From Rhodospirillaceae bacterium (GTDB lineage Bacteria > Pseudomonadota > Alphaproteobacteria > Rhodospirillales > Rhodospirillaceae): DNA of 64,000 bases. Made by a program: the position numbers and the translations under genes. Positions 8,380-15,041 of the stretch are shown here, one piece after another. The stretch spans positions 81,470 to 145,469 of the forward strand of contig CANJSF010000001.1 of the NCBI GenBank assembly GCA_947476925.1, given 5' to 3'. How positions within the stretch are numbered: position 1 is the stretch's first letter; each line of letters opens with the position of its first letter. The notes under the pieces were generated by a model. The model made no database searches and had not been told where the DNA came from. It saw only the letters and a program-made list of their open reading frames with translations.

Positions 8380-10683
8380 ATGTTTGCAATCCAGCATCGC
8401 TGCATTCGCGGCGCATTTCTTTGTACTGTTTCAATGGCAGCACTGGTCGCCGCCACCAGCGCCACGGCACAACAACAGTCAGCGGCCGCCGACGCAGATG
8501 CCCCAACACAACTCGAGGAAATCATTGTCACAGCCCAAAAGGCCGAGACCAACCTTCAGAAGACCCCCATTTCCATTTCGGTGCTGAATGCAGACGATTT
8601 GGTCAACCGCCATGCCCAATCGCTTCAAGATTTAGGTGACGGCTCAATCCCGTCGTTGCGCATTGCCCCGTTTTTTGCCCGCAGCTCGGCACTAACGATC
8701 GGTATGCGCGGCATTGGCGCGCTGGGCGACGCCAACCAACCCGCGCGCGACCAAGCTGTGGGGGTTTATATCGACGGTGTTTATTTGGGCCGGGCCCAAG
8801 GCCTTGGCTCGGCACTTTACGATGTTGAACGCATTGAAGTGCTGAAAGGTCCGCAAGGCACACTGTTCGGACGCAACACCGAAGGCGGCGCCATTAGTAT
8901 CGTCACCAAAGCGCCCAGCGGTAAGTTCGGGTCGCGCACCACGCTGGGTTTCAGCAATTTTAACGGCTACCAGGCCGTGACCCATTTGGACCTGCCAACG
9001 TTCAATAACATCGACCTCAAGTTCGATGGGCTTTTGTCCAAACGCGACGGCACGATCAAAAACATTACGACATCCGGTCAGCCGGAATCCGGTCAGCCGG
9101 ACTACAACTCGTATGACAAGCGCGGGTTCAACGGACAAGCGCGTTTGCATGTGGGCGATAACTTCACCGCTGACTATAGCTTTGACATTGCATACGACGG
9201 CACGACGCCATACTACGTGCAACTGTTGAGCAAAGGCTCGTTGGCCCTGGCTCCTTTGATTCAGACTCAGCCCACGCGCGCAAAGGCGGGCAACATCGGC
9301 GTTCCGCTGCAACTCAGCGTCGGAAAAACCAACGGCCATCGAGTGACCTTAGATTGGGCGGCCGCCGAGGACTGGCAGGTCAAATCCATCTCGTCGTACC
9401 GTAAGCTCAATCAGGGGCAATTCGACAATGCGGCGCAGGTCCTGTCCGCGTTCGCGCCCAATGGGCTCTTTACGCGTTACAGCATCGCCCGCGTCTTTCA
9501 GGATCAATACAGCGAAGAGCTTCAAGTGTTGGGCACGCTTGATACGGTCAAGTTTGTCGGCGGCGGATTTTATTATCGTGAAAAAGGCCGCGACAATGCT
9601 CAAACGCCAAACTCGCTGCAGTGGAATGCGACCGGCACGGCTTACTCGGTCTTGACGCTGGATCTGAACACGGTTCCCCTCGACCGCGCCAGTCACGTGA
9701 CCACCAAGAGCTACGGCGTATTCAGCCAAGCGACTTGGACGCCAGACATCATGGATAGCTCCGCTCACTTCACAGTTGGCGGCCGATATACCAAAGACGA
9801 GAAAAACGGCACCCTCGACACCGTCAACGGAAACTTACCCAGCTACGTCGACGCCAACAGGAACGTGATTGTCGGAGTCATTCCGCTCAATGCGTCATGG
9901 AGCCATTTCAATCCAGCGGTCATCGCCGCCTTCGACGTTACGCCCGACATCAACGTGTACGGCAAATGGAGTACCGGCTTTAAGGCCGGCGGCGCCAATT
10001 CGCGCTCACTCACTTATCGTGCCTTCGACCCCGAAACCGTCTCGATGTTTGAAGCCGGAGCGAAAACGGAATTTCTCGACAAGCATGCTCGCCTCAACCT
10101 CGCGGCTTACACCGGCCAGCTCAAGAAGGTACAGGTCGATTTTAGCGTTATCATTCTCAATAACACGCGCGGCACGCTTGAAACCACCAACGCCGCGACC
10201 GGCCGCACCAAGGGCTTCGAGGCCGATCTCGCGGTTGTGCCTTTCCCAGGCATGACGCTCTCGGCCAGCTACGTCTACAACAAGGTCACACTCTCCCAAG
10301 CCTTCAACCCCTTCACCAATGCTCAGGCGAAGATCTTCCCGCTGTATACACCGCGGAATGCCGGAAGCATTGCCGCCGACTACGAATACCCGTTGTCTGG
10401 AGCAACGTTGGGCTTCCACATCGATGGCAATTTCGCCGATGGCCACTACACCAGTTCGACCGATCCGAACCTGAGCGACAAACCCGTCGTGTTCAACGGC
10501 CGACTTAGCCTCAGTGACATTGGGCTGTCAGATGCCGGCGCCAAGATGCAATTGGCCCTGTGGTCGCGCAACCTGTTCAACGAACAGCACGTATTCTTGA
10601 GAAACTTCAACGCCGCATTGGGCACTTACGCCATCTTCAACGAGCCGCGCACATTCGGACTTGATGCCACGATCAAATTCTAA
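8380..10683 (+). CDS. TonB-dependent outer-membrane receptor
   Basis: 767 residues. A signal peptide covers about residues 1-31 (cleavage after ATAQ), followed by a TonB box EEIIVTAQK. The plug domain covers about residues 55-170, with the typical TPISISVLNADDL, GVYIDGVYLGRA and VERIEVLKGPQGTLFGRN blocks. A 22-strand barrel follows, ending in aromatic Phe (GLDATIKF), as required for BamA recognition. It is of the sphingomonad/caulobacter receptor type; the ligand (siderophore, vitamin or glycan) cannot be read from sequence. Positions 9073-9103 encode a tandem SGQPE-SGQPD duplication in an early extracellular loop. The exported tyrosine phosphatase follows 25 bp downstream, probably in the same transcript. 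No ferric-uptake box was recognised. Confidence 0.92.
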   Translation: MFAIQHRCIRGAFLCTVSMAALVAATSATAQQQSAAADADAPTQLEEIIVTAQKAETNLQKTPISISVLNADDLVNRHAQSLQDLGDGSIPSLRIAPFFARSSALTIGMRGIGALGDANQPARDQAVGVYIDGVYLGRAQGLGSALYDVERIEVLKGPQGTLFGRNTEGGAISIVTKAPSGKFGSRTTLGFSNFNGYQAVTHLDLPTFNNIDLKFDGLLSKRDGTIKNITTSGQPESGQPDYNSYDKRGFNGQARLHVGDNFTADYSFDIAYDGTTPYYVQLLSKGSLALAPLIQTQPTRAKAGNIGVPLQLSVGKTNGHRVTLDWAAAEDWQVKSISSYRKLNQGQFDNAAQVLSAFAPNGLFTRYSIARVFQDQYSEELQVLGTLDTVKFVGGGFYYREKGRDNAQTPNSLQWNATGTAYSVLTLDLNTVPLDRASHVTTKSYGVFSQATWTPDIMDSSAHFTVGGRYTKDEKNGTLDTVNGNLPSYVDANRNVIVGVIPLNASWSHFNPAVIAAFDVTPDINVYGKWSTGFKAGGANSRSLTYRAFDPETVSMFEAGAKTEFLDKHARLNLAAYTGQLKKVQVDFSVIILNNTRGTLETTNAATGRTKGFEADLAVVPFPGMTLSASYVYNKVTLSQAFNPFTNAQAKIFPLYTPRNAGSIAADYEYPLSGATLGFHIDGNFADGHYTSSTDPNLSDKPVVFNGRLSLSDIGLSDAGAKMQLALWSRNLFNEQHVFLRNFNAALGTYAIFNEPRTFGLDATIKF

Positions 10684-10708
10684 ACCGCTGCAACACAGAG
10701 AGAAACCC

Positions 10709-11809
10709 ATGGCCAAATCCAGAGTCTTATTCGGCGCAGTCGTTTTTGCGGCAACAAGTATCGCTGCAGCGGCTTTTGCTGCAAATATTACCGATGCCAA
10801 TGTCGCTCGCACGTCGGCAGACACTCTTACCATCACGTGGACCGACGCTGATGCTGTCGATGTGTTTGTGTCATCAGATCCGGCAGCGGCCCCCAAGGCA
10901 GCAAAGCTAATCTCAAAATTAGATGCTGATGGCCGCCACCAGATGACAACCGATACTGTGTCTCGCCAGTATTTTCTGTTGCGTGATGCCAAAAGCGGCC
11001 AGATTGTTCGCGTTGCCGAGCGCGCCGTGCCCCTCTCGCAAGGGTCAAACTTCCGCGATATCGGTGGCTACCCGGGGGCTGACGGCAAGCAGGTGCGTTG
11101 GGGAGTTTTGTACCGCTCTGGCGGAACACCGCTACTGAGCGATAGCGATGTTTCAATGGTGAAGTCGTTAGGCATTAAAGACATGGTCGACTTGCGCTCG
11201 AGTGAAGAGCGCGTGCTCGCCCCAACCCGACTTGATGGCATTCGCTATGCGGCGGTTGGCTACTCGATCCGCCAGATCATGGCCGCCCGCCCGGCAGCGA
11301 ATACAGCGACAACCGGAGGGGCCATCAGCCAGATCGACATGGGCGCTGCCTATCGCGGCTTCCCAACGTTGCTCACACCCCAGATCAAATTGCTTTTTGC
11401 ACACATGTTGGGCAACGAAGGACCAATCGCCTACAACTGTGCTGCTGGACAAGACCGAACCGGATTTACAACTGCCATGGTGCTGTCGGTATTGGGCGTG
11501 CCACGCGACGTCATATACAAAGACTACTTGCTGTCGGTGACCTATCGCCATCCGGAGTTTGAGATGCCCAAAATTGACGATGCAACGGCAGCGACCAATC
11601 CGGCAGCCGCCATGTTCGCTGGCTACCAGCGCGACCCGGCGTACGCACGCCCGCAACCGCTTCAGGACGCGTCAGGCACGCCCTACCTGGCAGCGGCGAT
11701 GGATGAAGTCGAAAAGCACTGGGGCTCGATTGATAATTTCCTTGAAAAAGAGATCGGCCTAACGCCGAAAAACCGCGAGCGCTTGCGCGCGATGTATCTC
11801 ACAAATTGA
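10709..11809 (+). CDS. exported tyrosine-protein phosphatase (Y_phosphatase3-like)
   Basis: 366 residues from the ATG at 10709, chosen because it follows GAGAGAAA and begins a clean signal peptide (MAKSRVLFGAVVFAATSIAA, cleavage after AFA). Residues about 25-105 look like a small beta-sandwich. The phosphatase domain begins SNFRDIGGYPGADGKQVRWG and YRSGG, with DLRSSEER and the active-site loop NCAAGQDRTGF (C-X5-R). This matches the bacterial tyrosine/dual-specificity phosphatase family that also includes phosphoinositide phosphatases. As an exported enzyme it acts in the periplasm on phosphoesters, not necessarily phosphoprotein. Its position directly after the TonB receptor suggests that it processes a phosphorylated ligand, or phosphate released from one; this is inference. 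Confidence 0.82.
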   Translation: MAKSRVLFGAVVFAATSIAAAAFAANITDANVARTSADTLTITWTDADAVDVFVSSDPAAAPKAAKLISKLDADGRHQMTTDTVSRQYFLLRDAKSGQIVRVAERAVPLSQGSNFRDIGGYPGADGKQVRWGVLYRSGGTPLLSDSDVSMVKSLGIKDMVDLRSSEERVLAPTRLDGIRYAAVGYSIRQIMAARPAANTATTGGAISQIDMGAAYRGFPTLLTPQIKLLFAHMLGNEGPIAYNCAAGQDRTGFTTAMVLSVLGVPRDVIYKDYLLSVTYRHPEFEMPKIDDATAATNPAAAMFAGYQRDPAYARPQPLQDASGTPYLAAAMDEVEKHWGSIDNFLEKEIGLTPKNRERLRAMYLTN

Positions 11810-11860
11810 TCACCGCCAAACGCGCTGCCGTAACGGCAGAACGTTTGAATCTCGCGTTCT

Positions 11861-11892
11861 AAGGCCGCCTTCCATTCCAGGACGGCGGCCTT
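11861..11892 (+). terminator. hairpin after the phosphatase gene, probable terminator
   Basis: AAGGCCGCC and GGCGGCCTT form a perfect 9-bp stem around a 14-base loop, followed by ATCGTTTT. It lies 52 bp after the phosphatase stop. A smaller perfect stem CTGCCG-TAA-CGGCAG occurs just before it at 11825-11839. The T tract is short and the loop long, so termination may be weak. Confidence 0.5.
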
Positions 11893-12167
11893 ATCGTTTT
11901 CAGTATTCGCGAACAAAAATATGCGCTCGTGTAATAACCCGTGGAAAACGAGGCGCGCGCTGTTGCTTTCCACATCGCGCTGCGCGTAACCTAGCGAGCA
12001 TCGCGATATGGATTTGAGCACTGCGTTTTCACTTCGCTGCACCGCAAAAACGAGCACGCCATGAGAAATTTTCAAAAGCCGAAAAATGCTGACATTTTAA
12101 GGGGCGCACCAGTTATCTCCAGTTCTTTTTGACCACAGTTGATAAGTTTCAATGCCTTAGCTGATTT
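11893..12167. other. intergenic stretch without a convincing gene
   Basis: Together with the flanking hairpin and inverted repeat, about 430 bp separate the phosphatase from the membrane-protein gene. The only open frame of note, minus strand 11683-12075, resembles no family I know and runs antisense into the phosphatase, so I do not call it. A single CACCAGT word at about 12107 matches the half-site of the downstream inverted repeat. Nothing resembling a tRNA or conserved RNA was seen. Confidence 0.5.
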
Positions 12168-12199
12168 TTCACCAGTAAATTTTTGAATTAACTGGTGAA
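12168..12199. promoter_or_regulatory. operator-like inverted repeat upstream of membrane-protein gene
   Basis: TTCACCAGT at 12168-12176 and its perfect complement ACTGGTGAA at 12191-12199 frame an AT-rich 14-base centre. Most centre positions also pair, so the whole 32 bp is nearly palindromic. It ends 38 bp before the ATG of the downstream membrane protein, where a repressor or activator would bind. A third CACCAGT occurs about 60 bp upstream. The regulator is unknown. Confidence 0.55.
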
Positions 12200-12237
12200 T
12201 ATTGCACTCGCGAAATGAACTCCAGGAATCGCCACTC

Positions 12238-12921
12238 ATGACCTCGAATGATCTGTTCCACTTCGGCCACGTTATTGCCTTTGCGCTGATCTTGGGCGTC
12301 GACCTGCCCGCCTACTACGCCGCAAAATTGGTGAGTGGTGAAAACACCGCGCCCGAGCTGCGCCTGATCGCCGCGCGCGTGGTGCGATGGTCGAACGTGG
12401 TTTCAAGCGGCGCATTGATTTTGCTGATGGGACTGGGCGTACAAATTGCGGTCGACCTGGGCGTCTATCGCGTGACCCAAGACATCGCAATGACCATTAC
12501 CTGGACGATTATCCTTGTCTGGTTTGCGGTCTGGCTTGCGTCAGAAATTTTGGGCACAAGCGCGCTTGGCAATCGGCTGTACACCATCGAGGTTTGGGTG
12601 CGTGTGCTGATTGGCCTTGGTAATGTTTACGATGCCATTGTCGGCTTCATGGGCACAGGCCTGATTGAAACAAATTGGCTGGCCCTTAAAGTGATGCTGC
12701 TGGGGCTTGTGCTGATTGTCAGCGGTGTGGCGCGCGTGCGTTTGCGCCCGGTGCGCGAGGCCTTGGGGCGGATCAACCCCCTGTCGGCGCAATGGCGCAA
12801 CTGGGATATGGTCACGGGAAATACCGTTGCCGCGGCGCTGAAACGCGCCCGGCCCATGGTGCATATGACTCTGCTGATGGTGCTGATCGCCGCTTGGATG
12901 GGCATAAACAAAAGCTGGTAG
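12238..12921 (+). CDS. small integral membrane protein, unknown function
   Basis: About 227 residues from the ATG at 12238, preceded by CAGGAA; an in-frame TTG at 12202 would add 12 polar residues and is less likely. At least five hydrophobic segments are visible: FGHVIAFALILGVDL, SSGALILLMGLGVQIAV, MTITWTIILVWFAVWLA, a segment around LIGLGNVYDAIVGF, and VMLLGLVLIVSGVARV, with a last one near MTLLMVLIAAWMGI. His and Asp occur in the first segment (HFGHVIAFALILGVDLP), which recalls haem- or copper-associated small membrane proteins, but I cannot place it in a family. It stands alone downstream of a strong inverted repeat and upstream of lexA. Confidence 0.65.
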   Translation: MTSNDLFHFGHVIAFALILGVDLPAYYAAKLVSGENTAPELRLIAARVVRWSNVVSSGALILLMGLGVQIAVDLGVYRVTQDIAMTITWTIILVWFAVWLASEILGTSALGNRLYTIEVWVRVLIGLGNVYDAIVGFMGTGLIETNWLALKVMLLGLVLIVSGVARVRLRPVREALGRINPLSAQWRNWDMVTGNTVAAALKRARPMVHMTLLMVLIAAWMGINKSW

Positions 12922-12945
12922 ATCGGGCCAAAGAATATGGGGGGC

Positions 12946-12975
12946 TTGACGTCCGCGGAAGAACTAAAGTAGAAC
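12946..12975 (+). promoter_or_regulatory. lexA promoter with LexA (SOS) operator
   Basis: GAAC-TAAAGTA-GAAC at 12961-12975 is an exact GAAC-N7-GAAC, the reverse complement of the alphaproteobacterial LexA site GTTC-N7-GTTC. It lies 88 bp before the lexA ATG. TTGACG at 12946-12951 with TAGAAC 18 bases downstream would be a promoter covered by the operator, so LexA should repress its own gene. The operator is seen directly; the promoter hexamers are a reasonable guess. Confidence 0.85.
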
Positions 12976-13062
12976 ATAACTTGTTGCTCTTTTGTTCACG
13001 CGTTTTAGCCAGCGATTCGGCGGCCTGTGGATAGTTTTACACCGGTGGAGGCATTTTCCCCC

Positions 13063-13755
13063 ATGCTCACCAAGAAACAGTACCAATTGCTGCTGCTGAT
13101 TCGCGACCGCATGAATCGTGATGGCGTGGCCCCCTCTTTCGACGAAATGAAGGATGCCTTGCAGCTGAAATCCAAGTCAGGGATCCATCGGCTGATTGGC
13201 TCGCTCGAGGAACGCGGTTTCCTTCGCCGCCTGCCCCATAAAGCCCGGGCCCTTGAAGTTGTGAAAATGCCCGATGCGGCCAACGACCGCCCGGCCATGG
13301 GTTTCGCGCCCAACGTGATTGCCGGCCATTTTGGTTTATCGGGGGCTGCGGCTCGAACGTCCTCACCGGCCGAAACAGTTGAGCTACCGCTTTATGGCAA
13401 GATCGCTGCCGGAACGCCCATCGAGGCGCTGCGCAATCCGTCTGAACACATTGGCGTGCCCGCTGGCTTGCTGGGCTCCGGCGAACACTACGCACTTACC
13501 ATTGATGGCGATTCAATGATTGATGCAGGAATTAACGATGGCGATACGGTGCTCATCAAGCGGTGCGACACTGCCGAAAACGGCAGCATTGTAGTTGCGC
13601 TGGTTGATAACGAAGAAGCCACATTGAAACGCCTGCGCCGCAAGGGCGAGTCCATTGCACTCGAGCCAGCCAACAAGAGTTACGAGACCCGCATCTTCGG
13701 CCCCGACCGGGTGAAGGTGCAAGGCAAGCTAGTTGGGCTCTATCGTCGGTATTAA
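13063..13755 (+). CDS. lexA: LexA repressor
   Basis: 230 residues from the ATG at 13063 ([16 protein letters not shown]); the 12 extra in-frame codons upstream lack family similarity. The N-terminal winged helix (residues 1-65) contains [20 protein letters not shown], the DNA-reading helix. The S24 peptidase domain follows, with the self-cleavage site Ala116-Gly117, the nucleophile Ser151 in DGDSM and Lys189 in ATLKR. It represses the DNA-damage response and cuts itself when RecA is activated. The linker between domains (residues 68-105) is long, as in other alphaproteobacterial LexA proteins. It is autoregulated through the operator at 12961-12975. Confidence 0.97.
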   Translation: MLTKKQYQLLLLIRDRMNRDGVAPSFDEMKDALQLKSKSGIHRLIGSLEERGFLRRLPHKARALEVVKMPDAANDRPAMGFAPNVIAGHFGLSGAAARTSSPAETVELPLYGKIAAGTPIEALRNPSEHIGVPAGLLGSGEHYALTIDGDSMIDAGINDGDTVLIKRCDTAENGSIVVALVDNEEATLKRLRRKGESIALEPANKSYETRIFGPDRVKVQGKLVGLYRRY

Positions 13756-13875
13756 GCTCACCGCCTCAATACCCATCATCAGGTTAGTTTTAAGTTGAGG
13801 GTATGTGGCTCGCATGTGCGGGCGCGCAGCCCATGGTCTGCGCTTCAGGTATAAAATCGCTGACGATCCGGTTTT

Positions 13876-14211
13876 GTGTGCTCGGCACAAGTGAACCGTC
13901 TCAACGACATGTTTGGCGATGACGACGCGACATCGACAGAGTTTTTGGCGTCTTTCCTCGCGCCGTCACAAGAGATCATTGCCGGCGTTATCCAAGCCCG
14001 CGACGGGTATAATGCGATTGCGACTAGCAAGGCGGTCGCCAAGGTAAAATCCAGATCACGGATTGTTGGCGCAAACGCATCGGCCGATACTTGTGCGGCA
14101 CCGGAGAAGGCTGATAAGTCTGGCAACGAGGATGAAATCAACACGCAGGCGCCCCTCGCCCAGGGCCAATTCAATGCGGTCGCGTCCTATATTAGAAGCC
14201 TAAGCAGCTAA
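13876..14211 (+). CDS. degenerate HPt-like protein lacking the phospho-accepting histidine
   Basis: Up to 111 residues; GTG at 13876, GTG at 13891 or ATG at 13909 could start it, and none has a strong ribosome site. From residue 12 the sequence MFGDDDATSTEFLASFLAPS, then the central helix TSKAVAKVKSRSRIVGANAS, and the C-terminal FNAVASYIRSL follow the pattern of histidine phosphotransfer domains. In that family the central helix reads roughly AHKLKSSARSVGANALA; here His is replaced by Ala (codon GCC) in AVAKVKS. The downstream response regulator starts 10 bp later, so the two are probably one operon. It may be a phosphorylation-dead docking partner or a decaying gene. The Gly-Ala-Asn match makes the family assignment plausible, not certain. 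Confidence 0.55.
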   Translation: MCSAQVNRLNDMFGDDDATSTEFLASFLAPSQEIIAGVIQARDGYNAIATSKAVAKVKSRSRIVGANASADTCAAPEKADKSGNEDEINTQAPLAQGQFNAVASYIRSLSS

Positions 14212-14223
14212 GGAAGCTGAGTG

Positions 14224-15039
14224 ATGGACAAACTGCCCGATTATTCAGACAAACGATTTCTCATCGTCGATGATGAACCATTTATGCTCAGTCTCGTCGA
14301 TCGTATGCTCAAACAGTGCAAAGCTGGCTTAATCGTGAAGGCTGTCGATGGCGGAAGTGCCATGCGATCGGTGAAAGATAACTTCACTCAGGTTGATTGC
14401 ATCATTTCAGATTGCAATATGAAGCCGATAAACGGGTTACAACTGCTGCAGGGCATTCGTACAGGCGTAAACCCCCGCATTCCTCGCGATCAAGCATTTA
14501 TCATGCTGACGGGGCATGGCGATACGGAAGTCGTGAAAACCGCCTTGTCGCTTGATGTCAGCGGGTATGTCGTCAAGCCCGTCGACCTCGATAAGTTGAT
14601 CTCAACAATTGAAAAAGTTTTGAAGCGTACGCATGACGTCAAAGAGGCAGACATCTACCGCGCCATCAAACTTCCACAGATGCAGTCAGCTTTCGGTGAT
14701 TCTGTGGAATCAAAAAAGCCGGCCTGGGTCGTCATCCCCAAAGGCGGCTTGTTTAAAAATGCTGATGTAATCAAAAGTAAAATCGAGCAATTCAAAAGCG
14801 AGCATGCAACGCAAGACGGCGCATCCGGTGCGGTCAAGTTGAGAAACTATCAGGAATGCCTGATTGATAAGTTGAAGGAAGGCCATATCCTTGCCCAAGA
14901 TATTGAAGCTGAAGAAGGTGTCATTATGCTTCGGCGCGGAACATCCCTTTCAAAAGGTATGATCGCACGGCTCCACGAGATCACGGCAGAAACAAACGCG
15001 AAAGAGACAGTGTGGATTGCCGAAGTCGTCAAAGACTGA
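14224..15039 (+). CDS. response regulator with C-terminal signalling-associated domain
   Basis: 271 residues from ATG 14224 (GTG 14221 is the alternative), with AAGGAAG 7 bases upstream. The receiver domain covers residues about 10-130: FLIVDDEPFML with acidic pocket residues, the phospho-acceptor Asp in CIISDCNMKPINGL, MLTGHGD and the conserved Lys in YVVKPVDLDKL. After a linker, residues about 200-270 (LIDKLKEGHILAQDIEAEEG, then VIMLRRGTSLSKGMIARL) resemble the small module that precedes or replaces HD-GYP output domains. There is no DNA-binding domain, so the output is likely protein interaction. It is coupled to the HPt-like gene and convergent with comEC, with stops 5 bp apart. Confidence 0.85.
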   Translation: MDKLPDYSDKRFLIVDDEPFMLSLVDRMLKQCKAGLIVKAVDGGSAMRSVKDNFTQVDCIISDCNMKPINGLQLLQGIRTGVNPRIPRDQAFIMLTGHGDTEVVKTALSLDVSGYVVKPVDLDKLISTIEKVLKRTHDVKEADIYRAIKLPQMQSAFGDSVESKKPAWVVIPKGGLFKNADVIKSKIEQFKSEHATQDGASGAVKLRNYQECLIDKLKEGHILAQDIEAEEGVIMLRRGTSLSKGMIARLHEITAETNAKETVWIAEVVKD

Positions 15040-15041
15040 GC

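Noticed and set aside
11683..12075. 130-codon open frame on the minus strand over the end of the phosphatase and the following gap
   Set aside because: No recognisable family, no good ribosome site, and its first 130 bp are antisense to a well-conserved phosphatase.
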